Shown here: positions 24,011 through 32,770 of the stretch, piece after piece | How the letters are laid out: each line of letters begins with the position of its first letter | Numbering within the stretch: the stretch's first letter is position 1 | Assembly (NCBI GenBank): GCA_014647935.1 | Contig: BMQD01000017.1 | Span: 1 to 64,000, forward strand | Source of the DNA: Planomonospora parontospora | GTDB taxonomy: Bacteria; Actinomycetota; Actinomycetes; Streptosporangiales; Streptosporangiaceae | Direction: 5' to 3' | DNA length: 64,000 nucleotides | Notes under the pieces: model-generated | The model's input: the letters and a program-made list of their open reading frames with translations, nothing else | Databases searched by the model: none | Told to the model about the DNA's origin: nothing | Made by a program: the position numbers and the translations under genes

Positions 24011-24631
24011 ATGGCGGTGACGATCTCCTTCCCGGACCTGGCCGCGGCGGTCAGGGTGCTGCCGCCGTCGTGCGGGCCGGTGCGGATCGTCGCGGTGGAC
24101 GGGCCCGGCGGCTCGGGGAAGACCACCTTCGCCGGGCGGCTCGCCCGCGCGCTGGGCGCCCAGGTGGTGCACAGCGACGACTTCCCGGTGCCGTGGGACG
24201 AGCCGCCGGCCGCCTGGTTCGAGCACGTCGAGGAGCAGGTGCTCAGACCGCTGGCGGCGGGCCGGGCCGGCGGCTACCGGCGCTACGACTGGACGCGGGG
24301 CGCGTTCGCCGAGCGGGTGGACGTGCCGGTCGCGCCCGTCCTGGTGCTGGAGGGCGTGAGCACGGCCCGCCGCATGGCCCCGGTCGCCTACGCGGTGTGG
24401 GTGGAGGCACCGCGGGAGCTGCGGCTGGCCCGCGCCCTGGCCCGGGACGGCGCGCACCTGGAGCCGCAGTGGCGGACCTGGATGCGTGCCGAGGACGAGT
24501 GGTTCGCCGCCGACCGCACCCGCGAGCGCGCCGACCTGCTGGTCGACGGCGCGGCGGTCCCGGGGGAGTTCGCCGCGGTCACCGCACCCGCCGAAGCCCC
24601 GGTGGAGAGGCCCCGCCGGGGACCCGGATGA
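24011..24631 (+). CDS. P-loop kinase, uridine-kinase-like
   Basis: This encodes 206 aa from ATG 24011. GTG 24017 is an equally good start with GGGGGA before it. Walker A is D-G-P-G-G-S-G-K-T-T near residues 32-41, followed by the H-S-D-D-F segment typical of uridine kinase/phosphoribulokinase-like proteins. The lid and C-terminal acidic region (A-E-D-E-W-F) are present. It probably phosphorylates a small hydroxylated metabolite. Actual uridine kinase activity is unproven, because this group is often annotated only as (d)NTP-binding. Confidence 0.8.
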   Translation: MAVTISFPDLAAAVRVLPPSCGPVRIVAVDGPGGSGKTTFAGRLARALGAQVVHSDDFPVPWDEPPAAWFEHVEEQVLRPLAAGRAGGYRRYDWTRGAFAERVDVPVAPVLVLEGVSTARRMAPVAYAVWVEAPRELRLARALARDGAHLEPQWRTWMRAEDEWFAADRTRERADLLVDGAAVPGEFAAVTAPAEAPVERPRRGPG

Positions 24632-24720
24632 CCCCGCGTCCGGTCGCGGCCCGCGAGGCGCGCAGCGGTGCCCGGAAGGCCGGGGACGTCGACGGACGCC
24701 CGGACGGCGGCCTCGCCCGT

Positions 24721-25434
24721 TCAGGTGAGGCGGTGGCCGCCGTCGACGTGCAGCACCGTCCCGGTGATGAACCCGTTGCGCATCACCGACACGAATGCCT
24801 GGGCGATGTCGTCGGGAGTGCCGATGCGCCGCGCGGGGAGCCGCCCGGCCAGCTCGGCGAACGCCGCCTGCTTGTCCATGCCGAGCTGGTCCCAGATGGG
24901 GGTGTCCACCCACCCGGGGGAGACCACGTTCACCCGCACGGGCGCCAGCTCGACCGCCAGCCCGTACGCCAGTGAGGCGAGCGCCCCGTTGACCGCGGCC
25001 ACGATCGTGTTCGACCCGTTCGGCCGGTAGGCGTTGATGCCCGAGGTGTACGTGATCGACCCGGTGACCCGCCCGGCCCCGTGCTTGCCGACCAGCCAGG
25101 CACCGAGCAGCTTGGTGTCCACGATGGTCCTGGCGGCCGCCGTGGCCACACCGGTGGTCCGGCCGTACACCCCCGTCGCGTCCGCCGCCGTGACGGCCAC
25201 GTGCTCCACCCGCTTCACCCGGGCGAACAGGCCGGCCACGTCCTCCTCCCGGCCGATGTCCGCCGGCACCGTGTCCACCCGCCCCCGCCCGGTCCGCTCC
25301 AGCTCCGTCCGGGCTACCGCGAGCCGGTCCGCGGACCGGCCGACGATCGTCACGTCCATCCCGTCGGCGAGCACGGTCCGGGCCAGGGCCAGGCCCATCC
25401 CGGAGCCGCCACCGATGATCATTACGTTGGTCAT
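24721..25434 (-). CDS. Atypical short-chain dehydrogenase/reductase
   Basis: This encodes 237 aa. The Rossmann glycine motif is I-G-G-G-S-G-M-G-L-A near residues 7-16, and D-I-G near 60 fits cofactor binding. The usual catalytic Y-x3-K is missing: where it should occur the sequence reads S-N-T-I-V-A-A-V-N-G-A-L. This divergent type with intact V-N-V-V-S-P-G-W-V-D-T-P exists in actinomycetes. It may bind NAD(P) without classical SDR chemistry or use another residue. It is divergent from the XRE regulator at 25537 across 102 bp, a common SDR/XRE pairing that suggests the regulator controls it. Confidence 0.85.
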   Translation of the reverse strand: MTNVMIIGGGSGMGLALARTVLADGMDVTIVGRSADRLAVARTELERTGRGRVDTVPADIGREEDVAGLFARVKRVEHVAVTAADATGVYGRTTGVATAAARTIVDTKLLGAWLVGKHGAGRVTGSITYTSGINAYRPNGSNTIVAAVNGALASLAYGLAVELAPVRVNVVSPGWVDTPIWDQLGMDKQAAFAELAGRLPARRIGTPDDIAQAFVSVMRNGFITGTVLHVDGGHRLT

Positions 25435-25536
25435 GCCCCGAGTCTCCGCCGCTCCCCGGGAGCCGGGAAGGCCGCGCGGTACCTGGGTGCGGCACGGCCA
25501 CCCAGGAGCGGACCGCCCGGTGGCACACTCGGAGAC

Positions 25537-26382
25537 ATGAACGCGATGGCGGAGTTCCTCCGGATCCGGCGCGGGCGGATCGGCCCGGCCGACGTCGGGC
25601 TGCCCGCGGGGCCGCGCGCCCGCCGCACCCCCGGCCTGCGCCGGGAGGAACTGGCGGCGCTGGCCGGGGTGAGCGTGGACTACTACACCCGGATCGAGCA
25701 GGGCCGCGAGACCGCGCCCAGCGACTCGGTGCTGGACGCGCTGGCCAGGGTCCTGCGGCTCACCGACGATGAGCACGCCCACCTGCTCGCCCTCGCCGAC
25801 CGCGCCGCCGGGCGGACGCCGCGCCGCCGCGCCGCCGACCCGCAGCCGGTCCGCCCCGGCCTGCGGCTGCTGCTGGAGTCGGTCCGGCCCAGCCCGGCGT
25901 ACGTGCTCAGCGAGGTCAACGACGTGCTGGCCGCCAACCCGGAGGGCCTGGCGCTGATGTCCGGGCTCGGCGACTGGCCGCCCGGACGGCGCAACGCGAT
26001 CCGGTACACCTTCCTGCACCCGGCCGCGAAGAGGGTTTTCGCCGACTGGGACCGGGTGGCCCGCAACGGCGTCGCGCATCTGCACACGGCCGAGCTGACC
26101 ACCCCGGAGCCGGCCGCCGCGCTGGTCGCCGAGCTGTCCTCGGCCAGCGGCGAGTTCGCCGAGCTGTGGCGCCGGCACGAGGTCGCGGTCAAGCGCGGCG
26201 GCGAGACCGCGTTCCGGCACCCGGTGATCGGCTCGCTCACCTTGTCCAACGAGGTGCTGGCCGCCGCCGGCGGCGACCAGCGGATGCTGGTCTACCAGGC
26301 GGCACCCGGCACCGCCGAGCATGACGCACTGGTGCTGCTGGCCATGGCCGCCGGAGACACGGGCGCTCACAGGCACCGCTGA
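25537..26382 (+). CDS. XRE-family regulator with MmyB-like ligand domain
   Basis: This encodes 281 aa. Residues ~1-85 carry the HTH (R-R-T-P-G-L-R-R-E-E-L-A-A-L-A-G-V-S-V-D-Y-Y). The remainder is the MmyB-like domain, with N-A-I-R-Y-T-F-L-H-P and H-P-V-I-G-S-L-T-L. In relatives this domain binds a fatty acid. The gene faces the atypical SDR gene and very probably regulates it. No ribosome site is evident before the ATG; a second ATG follows at 25546. Confidence 0.9.
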   Translation: MNAMAEFLRIRRGRIGPADVGLPAGPRARRTPGLRREELAALAGVSVDYYTRIEQGRETAPSDSVLDALARVLRLTDDEHAHLLALADRAAGRTPRRRAADPQPVRPGLRLLLESVRPSPAYVLSEVNDVLAANPEGLALMSGLGDWPPGRRNAIRYTFLHPAAKRVFADWDRVARNGVAHLHTAELTTPEPAAALVAELSSASGEFAELWRRHEVAVKRGGETAFRHPVIGSLTLSNEVLAAAGGDQRMLVYQAAPGTAEHDALVLLAMAAGDTGAHRHR

Positions 26383-26459
26383 CCGCCGGGACGACCGTCT
26401 GGTCGAAACTCTCCGCGAGTACGACGGCGACCGCTCGACGGACGCCCCCGGGTGAGCCG

Positions 26460-27209
26460 CTACGGGGCGTGCAGGACCGGCGCGTCCAGCGCCCGCACCG
26501 TCGGATCGTCCGCGCTCGCGTCGGTGACCACTCCGGCGACCTCGGCCAGGGGCAGCACCGCGAACCGGGAGGCCGCACCGATCTTCTCCGAGCTCGCCAG
26601 CACGTAGGTGTCGGCGGCCCGGCGCGCCAGGGCGCGTTTCATCGCGGCCTCGTCGGCGTCGCCGGTGGTCAGCCCCGCCTCGGGGTGGACGCCGGTCACG
26701 CCGAGCAGGAAGAGGTCGGCGTTCAGTCCCCGCGCGGCCTCCATCGCGGCGGCCCCGCAGGCGACCATCGAGTGCTTGAACAGCCGCCCGCCGATCAGGT
26801 AGACCTCCACGTCCCGGTGGTCGGCCAGCGCGCTCGCCACGGTCGGGCTGTGCGTCACGACGGTGGCCCGCAGGTCGGGGGGGAGCGCGTGCACGACGGC
26901 CAGGGCGGTCGTGCCGCCGTCGATGATCACTGTGCTGCCCGGCCCGACGAGCGCGGCCGCGGCGGCCGCCACCCGCTGCTTGCCGGACACCTGGACATCC
27001 CGGCGTGCGGCGTAGTCGGCCGTCGCAGGCGACGCGGGCAGTGCGCCGCCGTACACCCGCTGGCACAGACCCGCCGCGGCGAGGTCGCGCAGGTCACGGC
27101 GGATGCTGTCCTCGGACATGCCGAGTTCGGCGGCGAGGTCCTTGGCGACGATCCGGCCGTCCGTACGCAGGCGTTCGAGCAGCAGGTCACGGCGTTGAGC
27201 GGCAAGCAT
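26460..27209 (-). CDS. DeoR/GlpR-family transcriptional regulator
   Basis: This encodes 249 aa from ATG 27209 with GGAGA 7-8 nt upstream. The N-terminal winged HTH is R-R-D-L-L-L-E-R-L-R then V-A-K-D-L-A-A-E-L-G-M-S-E-D-S-I-R-R-D-L. The C-terminal sugar-phosphate sensor domain carries I-I-D-G-G-T-T-A near residue 92 and G-V-T-G-V-H. This family usually represses sugar or nucleoside catabolism and is released by a sugar phosphate. It is divergent from the DUF4406 gene with only 49 bp between starts, so that gene is its likely target. Confidence 0.9.
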   Translation of the reverse strand: MLAAQRRDLLLERLRTDGRIVAKDLAAELGMSEDSIRRDLRDLAAAGLCQRVYGGALPASPATADYAARRDVQVSGKQRVAAAAAALVGPGSTVIIDGGTTALAVVHALPPDLRATVVTHSPTVASALADHRDVEVYLIGGRLFKHSMVACGAAAMEAARGLNADLFLLGVTGVHPEAGLTTGDADEAAMKRALARRAADTYVLASSEKIGAASRFAVLPLAEVAGVVTDASADDPTVRALDAPVLHAP

Positions 27210-27258
27210 GCACGTTTCTCCTTGTTTTTTCCGATTATTGCACGATATGGTCGGCACC

Positions 27259-27633
27259 ATGCTCATTCTGATCGCAGGCCCCTACCGCTCGGGCACCGAC
27301 GACGACCCCGAACTGATGGCACGCAACCTGGCCCGGCTGGAGGAGGCGGCGTGGCCGATCTTCCGCAGCGGCCACGTCCCCATGATCGGCGAGTGGGTCG
27401 CGCTCCCCGTGCTGCGCGGCGCCGGCGGCACCGGACCGGCCGACCCGGTGGCCGAGCAGATCATGTACCCCACCGCGGAACGCCTGCTGCGGCACTGCGA
27501 CGCGGTGCTGCGGCTGCCCGGCGAGTCCACCGGGGCCGACCAGGACGTCCGGATCGCCCGGGAACGCGGCCTGCCCGTCTACCACCGGCTCGAGGACGTC
27601 CCCGGCTACCGGTCCACCGAGGAGGGCGACTGA
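27259..27633 (+). CDS. DUF4406 protein, nucleoside 2-deoxyribosyltransferase-like
   Basis: This encodes 124 aa from ATG 27259. TATGGT ends 7 nt upstream, giving a leaderless start; ATG 27247 is the alternative. The sequence L-I-A-G-P-Y-R-S-G at the N-terminus and C-D-A-V-L-R-L-P-G-E-S-T-G-A-D-Q-D near residues 82-98 fit DUF4406, which has the nucleoside 2-deoxyribosyltransferase-like fold. A role in nucleoside or nucleotide hydrolysis or base exchange is plausible but unproven. The lone divergent DeoR regulator supports a sugar- or nucleoside-linked role. Confidence 0.82.
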   Translation: MLILIAGPYRSGTDDDPELMARNLARLEEAAWPIFRSGHVPMIGEWVALPVLRGAGGTGPADPVAEQIMYPTAERLLRHCDAVLRLPGESTGADQDVRIARERGLPVYHRLEDVPGYRSTEEGD

Positions 27634-27754
27634 CCGCTCTCCGGCCATTGACCCGGTGTGATGGATTCACCACTCGAGGTCCGCACCGGTGTGCGACAAG
27701 CGGGTGATCAGCGGATCTGCACCGAATCTCCACCTCGGCGGCCATCCGACCCCA

Positions 27755-27783
27755 TTGCCATCCCTATCGATTATCGATAGATT
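27755..27783 (+). promoter_or_regulatory. Promoter with a perfect 17-bp palindromic operator in its spacer
   Basis: TTGCCA (27755-27760), a 17-nt spacer and TAGATT (27778-27783) form a good promoter. CTATCGATTATCGATAG (27764-27780), a perfect palindrome about its central T, fills the spacer and touches the -10. A bound regulator would block polymerase. The small HTH protein at 28310 is the obvious candidate. Confidence 0.65.
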
Positions 27784-27812
27784 TACATCGTTGATCGATC
27801 GAGGGAGAGACG

Positions 27813-28310
27813 ATGGGAAAGCTGACAGTGCACGCGCTGCGCGCCGTGCTCGCGGCGCTGCTCGCGGGTTCGGTGTTCGTGCAGGCGGTGATGGTGCCGC
27901 TGCTCGCCTCCGACCTGGAAGGGCTGCGCCCGGAGTTCGCCTACCTGCGCCCCCCGCTGCTCGCGATCTTCTTCCTGGGCGTCGTGGCCGCCCAGGTCGT
28001 CCTGGTCTGCGTGTGGCGGCTGGTGACGATGGTGCGGCGCGGGACGGTGTTCTCGCATGCCGCCTTCCGCTACGTGGACATCGTGATCGGCGCGTTCACG
28101 GCGGCCTCCCTCCTGGTGTTCGCGCTCGGGGTCGTCCTGGCGCCGGGCGACCCCGTCCCCCCGGGCGTCGTCCTGCTGATCGGCGGGATCGGCCTGGCGG
28201 TCCTGGGGGTCGCGCTCGTCGTGCTCGTGCTGCGGATGCTGCTCGCCCAGGCCGTCGCGCGCGACGTCGAGGCGACGCGGATGCAGGCCGAGCTGGAAGA
28301 GGTGATCTGA
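27813..28310 (+). CDS. DUF2975 family membrane protein
   Basis: This encodes 165 aa with a GGGAGAG ribosome site. Four transmembrane helices are seen, near residues 9-30, 48-70, 88-108 and 118-140, as usual for DUF2975. The function is unknown. These proteins typically sit with a small YozG-like HTH gene, and here the HTH gene starts inside its stop codon (TGATG). The pair resembles a membrane sensor with a cytosolic DNA-binding partner, by inference. Confidence 0.85.
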   Translation: MGKLTVHALRAVLAALLAGSVFVQAVMVPLLASDLEGLRPEFAYLRPPLLAIFFLGVVAAQVVLVCVWRLVTMVRRGTVFSHAAFRYVDIVIGAFTAASLLVFALGVVLAPGDPVPPGVVLLIGGIGLAVLGVALVVLVLRMLLAQAVARDVEATRMQAELEEVI

Positions 28311-28597
28311 TGCCGATCACCGTCGACATCGACGTGATGCTGGCCAGGCGGAAGATGTCCGTGGGCGAGCTCGCGGACCGCGTCGGGATCACGCCCGCCA
28401 ACCTGGCGGTGCTCAAGAACGGCCGCGCCAAGGCGGTGCGCTTCACGACGCTCGAGGCGCTCTGCGAGGCGCTGGACTGCCAGCCGGGAGACCTGCTGCG
28501 CTGGGAGGCCGGGGACGCGGGGAACGCAGGGGACGCCCTGCACGAGCAGGCGGCGGCCGGCGGTCCCGGGGCCGCGACCTCCGGCGACCGCCCCTGA
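28310..28597 (+). CDS. YozG/Cro-like HTH regulator
   Basis: This encodes 95 aa. Residues ~1-66 are a compact Cro/CI-type HTH (V-D-I-D-V-M-L-A-R-R-K-M-S-V-G-E-L-A-D-R then N-L-A-V-L-K-N-G-R-A-K-A-V-R-F), ending D-C-Q-P-G-D-L-L. A Gly/Ala-rich tail follows. Translation is coupled to the DUF2975 gene by stop/start overlap. It probably binds the palindrome at 27764-27780. Confidence 0.88.
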   Translation: MPITVDIDVMLARRKMSVGELADRVGITPANLAVLKNGRAKAVRFTTLEALCEALDCQPGDLLRWEAGDAGNAGDALHEQAAAGGPGAATSGDRP

Positions 28598-28736
28598 CGG
28601 CGCGACCACCGACCCCGAGGCCGCGGCCGCCGGAGGAGACTTCCTACGGCGGCCGCGTCCCGCTTCTGACCGTCAAGGGCTACCGTCTTTACGGTGTAGA
28701 TCAACAGATTGCCCGGCGCGGTCCGCCGGGCGGGTC

Positions 28737-30572
28737 TCACAGGAGGTCCACCTCCGCGTACGGCAGGCCACCGGACAGCGTGGGGAAGCCCGGCCCCCGG
28801 TCGAAGAACGGCCCCTTCTCCGGGAGCAGGGCGCGCAGCCCGGCGCGGCGGATTTCGGTGGCCCCGGCGTCCACGCGCGGGTCGCCGGGCGGGCCGTGCA
28901 GCACCACGCCGTAGTCGTCGCGGGCGCCCTCGACCGAGACCTTGCCGTCGCGGACGTCGGCGGCCACCGCCTCGGCCGGGCGGTCCAGCGGGCAGCCCCA
29001 GCCCCCTCCCCCGGTGGTGCGGATCCGGATCACCTCGCCCGCGCGCACCGGTGCGTCGTCGACCAGGCCCTCCATCGGCCGCCCCTCGATCTCCACCGTG
29101 AACGGCCGGCCGGCCCGGCCGCCGTTCACCCCCCAGCAGGACAGGATCGAGCGGTCGGCGACGGACATGAACGAGGCGTCGCGGAGCATCCGGACGTGCT
29201 TGTCGTAGCCGAGACCGCCCCGGTGCAGCCCCGGGCCGCCGGAGTCGACGGCCAGGCCCAGGCGCTCGACCCGCAGCGGCCAGCGGGACTCGGCGAACTC
29301 GACCGGGATGTTGCGCGAGTCGGGCACGACGTGGATCGTGTCCTCCCCGTCGGCGTACCAGCGCCCGCCCGAGCCGCCGCCCAGGACCTCCCGCATCAGG
29401 TACGGCGCGCCGTCGGCGCCGGTGCCGTGCACGCCGGTGTAGCGGATCGTCTCCTGGTCGGCGGGCATGCGCCCGCCGGTGGCCTTGGCCAGCACCCCGG
29501 CCAGCACGCCCAGCAGCCGCAGGATCACGAACGTGCGGGCGTTGGTCGGCGCGGGGAAGACCGGGGTGAGCAGCGTGCCCTTGGCCGGGAAGCGCATCTC
29601 GATCAGCGGGACGACGCCCTCGTTGACGTCGAGCTCGGCCATCCGCTCGGGCGTCTCGGCGAGGTTGCGCAGGATCGGGGCGAGCCACTTCTTCAGGAAC
29701 ACCCCGTCGGCGTAGTCGCCCGCGTGGTTGATCGGCCCCCTGGCCTGCGGAGAGGTCCCGGTGAAGTCGAGGACGAGGGGGCGGTCGGCGGAGTGGTCGA
29801 CGGTGAGGGTGATGCGCTGGGCGTGCAGCCGGGGCGCGTCCACCCCGTCGTGCTCGGCGTAGTCCTCCCACACGTGCACGCCCTCGGGGATCCTCGCCAG
29901 CAGCTCCCGCCGGAACGTCTCGGTGGTCTTGGCCAGGATCGCCTCGAAGCAGTCCTCGACGGCCTCGCGCCCGTAGCGGTCGAACAGCTCCTCCAGCCGC
30001 CGCGCGCCCATCAGGCAGGCGGAGCACTCGGCGTCCAGGTCGCCGGCGAGCGAGTCGGGCGTCCGGGAGTTGCGCGTCATGATGGTCAGGGCGGCCCGGT
30101 TGGGCACGCCCCGGTCCCAGAGCCTGATCGGCGGGACCATCAGCCCCTCCTCGAACACGCTCCGCGCCCCGGACGGCATCGACCCCGGGCAGGCGCCGCC
30201 GATGTCGTCGTGGTGCCCGAAGGCCTGCACGAACGCGACGACCTCGCCGCCGTGGAAGACCGGGACGGTGACGCACAGGTCCGGCAGGTGGCCGATGCCG
30301 CCCTCCGACAGGTAGACGTCGTTGTGGAAGAACACGTCGCCTGGGTTCATCTCCGCCACCGGGAAGTCGCGGACGACCGGCTGGACCAGCGCCGAGTAGG
30401 ACCGGCCGGTCAGCTTGCGCAGCCGTACGTCGTGGATGCCCGCGCGGAAGTCGTGCGCGTCGCGGATCATCGGGGAGCGGGCGGTGCGCGCGATCGCGGT
30501 CTCGACCTCCCGCTCCACCGAGGCGAGCGTGCCCTCGACGATCTCCACCAGCACCGGGTCGGCGGCCGTCAT
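28737..30572 (-). CDS. hyuB: Hydantoinase B / 5-oxoprolinase beta-like subunit
   Basis: This encodes 611 aa of the HyuB family. Typical blocks are A-R-S-P-M-I-R-D-A-H-D-F near residue 31, V-F-F-H-N-D-V-Y, F-G-H-H-D-D-I-G-G and the C-terminal T-T-G-G-G-G-W-G. With HyuA it forms an ATP-dependent complex that opens hydantoin-like rings (N-methylhydantoin, 5-oxoproline) or, in relatives, carboxylates ketones. The actual substrate cannot be read from sequence. Its ATG overlaps the HyuA stop (ATGA). No hydantoin racemase or N-carbamoylase gene lies beside it. Confidence 0.92.
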   Translation of the reverse strand: MTAADPVLVEIVEGTLASVEREVETAIARTARSPMIRDAHDFRAGIHDVRLRKLTGRSYSALVQPVVRDFPVAEMNPGDVFFHNDVYLSEGGIGHLPDLCVTVPVFHGGEVVAFVQAFGHHDDIGGACPGSMPSGARSVFEEGLMVPPIRLWDRGVPNRAALTIMTRNSRTPDSLAGDLDAECSACLMGARRLEELFDRYGREAVEDCFEAILAKTTETFRRELLARIPEGVHVWEDYAEHDGVDAPRLHAQRITLTVDHSADRPLVLDFTGTSPQARGPINHAGDYADGVFLKKWLAPILRNLAETPERMAELDVNEGVVPLIEMRFPAKGTLLTPVFPAPTNARTFVILRLLGVLAGVLAKATGGRMPADQETIRYTGVHGTGADGAPYLMREVLGGGSGGRWYADGEDTIHVVPDSRNIPVEFAESRWPLRVERLGLAVDSGGPGLHRGGLGYDKHVRMLRDASFMSVADRSILSCWGVNGGRAGRPFTVEIEGRPMEGLVDDAPVRAGEVIRIRTTGGGGWGCPLDRPAEAVAADVRDGKVSVEGARDDYGVVLHGPPGDPRVDAGATEIRRAGLRALLPEKGPFFDRGPGFPTLSGGLPYAEVDLL

Positions 30573-32641
30573 GCCCCTGCCCTCTCGCTCGGCTCGCGGC
30601 GGACCACGAGGTTGCCGCGGCCGTCGGCCGTGGCGGTGAAACCCGGGTGCACCGGGAGCGTGGAACCGTACTCCTCGACCACCGCGGGGCCGCGGACCAC
30701 GTCGCCGGGGCGCAGGTCGGCGCGGCGGAAGATCGGGGTGTCCCTGCCGCCGTGCTCCCCGGGGGCCCGGTCGTCGTCGAAGTGCACGGGGCGGGTGCCG
30801 GCCGGGGCGAGCGGCGGGTCGTGCGGGCCGCGCGGAGGGCGTTCGGCGATCACCGGGCGGGCGATGGGACCGATCCCGGAGACGCGGAGGTTGACCCATT
30901 CGACGCCGTGCCGGGGATCGTCGCGGTAGCCGTACCCGTAGAGCGCGCGGTGCGCCTCGTGGAAGCGGTCCAGCACCTCGGCGCGCCAGGCCTCGTCCGG
31001 CGGCCCGGCCGGGGCGGGCACGCGGACCTCGTAGGCCTGGCCGTAGTAGCGCAGGTCGGCGCTGCGCGCGAAGACGGGCTCGGTGAAGCCCTCGCGCGCC
31101 AGCGCCTCGGCCGCCCGGCCCTCCAGCTCCCCGAAGATCTCCGCGGCGGCCTCCAGGGGGAGGTCGCGGGTGACGAAGGTGCGCACGTAGTCGTTCTTGA
31201 CGTCCACGGTGAGCAGGCCGAACGCCGAGACGTTGCCGGGGTCGGGCGGGACGATCACCGACGGCAGGCCGAGGATGTCGATCAGGCGGCAGACCAGCAG
31301 CGGTCCGGAGCCGCCGAAGGCCACCATCGGGAAGTCGCGCACGTCCAGGCCGCGTTCGACGGTCAGCCGCCGGATGGCGTTCGCCTGGTTGAAGGCGCTG
31401 ATCTCCAGGACACCGGTCGCCGTGCGTTCCGGGGGCAGCCCGAGCTTCGCCGCCAGCGTCTCCACCGCCCGCCGGGCGGCCCCGGCGTCGAGCGGGACCT
31501 CCCCGCCGAGCAGGTGCGCGGGGACCCGGCCGAGGAAGACGTGCGCGTCGGTGACGGTGACCTCGGTGCCGCCCCGGCCGTAGCAGACGGGTCCCGGATC
31601 GGCGCCGGCGGAGGCCGGGCCAACCTTGAGCGCGCCCTCGGGGGAGGTCCGGGCGACCGACCCGCCGCCCGCGCCCACCGTCACGACGTCGATCATCGGG
31701 ATCCGGCACGGGTAGCGGCCGACGCCGCCCTCGGTGGTGAGCGACGGCTCCCCGTCGAGCACGACGGCGACGTCGGTGGAGGTGCCGCCGCCGTCCAGCG
31801 TGATCACCGACGGGTGCCCGGCGGCGGAGGCGACCAGCGCGGCGCCGAGCGCGCCCGCGGCCGGTCCGGAGAGCACGGTGGTGATCGGCTGGTGCACGAC
31901 CTCCGCGGCCGAGAGCACGCCGCCGTTGCTCTTCATCACCGAGAACGGCATGCCGAGGCGCTCGGACAGGCGGGCCAGGTAGCGGCGCATGGTCGGTTTG
32001 ACCGCGGCGTCCACGAGCGTGGTGACCGACCGCTCGTACTCGCGGTACTCGCGCAGCACGTCGCTGGAGATCGAGACGACCGCCTCGGGGTGCTCGCGCT
32101 CCAGGACCTCGCGCATGCGCAGCTCGTGGACGGGGTCGGCGTAGGAGTGCAGGAAGCACACGCCGATCGCGGTGATCCCCCGCTCCCGGAACCAGCGGGC
32201 GGCGGCGACGGCGCCCTCGGTGTCGAACGGCCGGACCTCGGCGCCGGTGTGGTCCAGCCGCCCGCCGACGGTCCTGACCCGGTGCGCCGGGACGATCCGG
32301 GGCGGCTTGACCCAGAAGTAGGAGTTGCCGTAACCGTCGGGGACGCTCTGCCGGGCGATCTCCAGGACGGACTCGAAGCCCTCGGTGGTGACGAAGCCGA
32401 GGTCGGCGATGCGGTCCTCGAGGAGCTGGTTGGTGGCGACCGTGGTGCCGTGCACCACCGCCGAGACGGCCGCCCCCTCGGCCCGGCCGAGCACCTTGCG
32501 GATGCCCGCCATGAAGCCCTCCGCCGGATCGGCCGGGGTGGAGGGGGTCTTGGTGGTGGTGATCTCACCGGTCTGCTCGTCCACCATGACCACGTCGGTG
32601 AACGTGCCCCCGGTGTCGACGCCGATACGGACGCTGCGCAT
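30569..32641 (-). CDS. hyuA: Hydantoinase A / 5-oxoprolinase alpha-like subunit
   Basis: This encodes 690 aa. The actin-like ATPase is shown by I-G-V-D-T-G-G-T-F-T-D-V at residues 6-17 and by S-G-P-A-A-G-A and D-G-G-G-T-S-T-D near residues 265 and 287. It energises ring opening with HyuB, encoded next and translationally coupled. It faces the AIM24 gene across 129 bp. The start at ATG 32641 has a GGGGG site, and further upstream codons lack coding character. Confidence 0.93.
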   Translation of the reverse strand: MRSVRIGVDTGGTFTDVVMVDEQTGEITTTKTPSTPADPAEGFMAGIRKVLGRAEGAAVSAVVHGTTVATNQLLEDRIADLGFVTTEGFESVLEIARQSVPDGYGNSYFWVKPPRIVPAHRVRTVGGRLDHTGAEVRPFDTEGAVAAARWFRERGITAIGVCFLHSYADPVHELRMREVLEREHPEAVVSISSDVLREYREYERSVTTLVDAAVKPTMRRYLARLSERLGMPFSVMKSNGGVLSAAEVVHQPITTVLSGPAAGALGAALVASAAGHPSVITLDGGGTSTDVAVVLDGEPSLTTEGGVGRYPCRIPMIDVVTVGAGGGSVARTSPEGALKVGPASAGADPGPVCYGRGGTEVTVTDAHVFLGRVPAHLLGGEVPLDAGAARRAVETLAAKLGLPPERTATGVLEISAFNQANAIRRLTVERGLDVRDFPMVAFGGSGPLLVCRLIDILGLPSVIVPPDPGNVSAFGLLTVDVKNDYVRTFVTRDLPLEAAAEIFGELEGRAAEALAREGFTEPVFARSADLRYYGQAYEVRVPAPAGPPDEAWRAEVLDRFHEAHRALYGYGYRDDPRHGVEWVNLRVSGIGPIARPVIAERPPRGPHDPPLAPAGTRPVHFDDDRAPGEHGGRDTPIFRRADLRPGDVVRGPAVVEEYGSTLPVHPGFTATADGRGNLVVRREPSERAGA

Positions 32642-32770
32642 GCCCCCGTGTCTACCCAGTCGCGCCGAGCCCGCAAATCGGCGCACACTGCCGAAACCCG
32701 TCCCGGTCCTTGGGCAACTCGCCGCCGCGCCCGTACCGGGAACTCTCCGGCCGCCCCGATCGCTGAAAGG

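Noticed and set aside
28657-28700. Short ACCGT/ACGGT hairpin between the HTH gene and hyuB
   Set aside because: Only a 5-bp stem; too weak to call a terminator or riboswitch.
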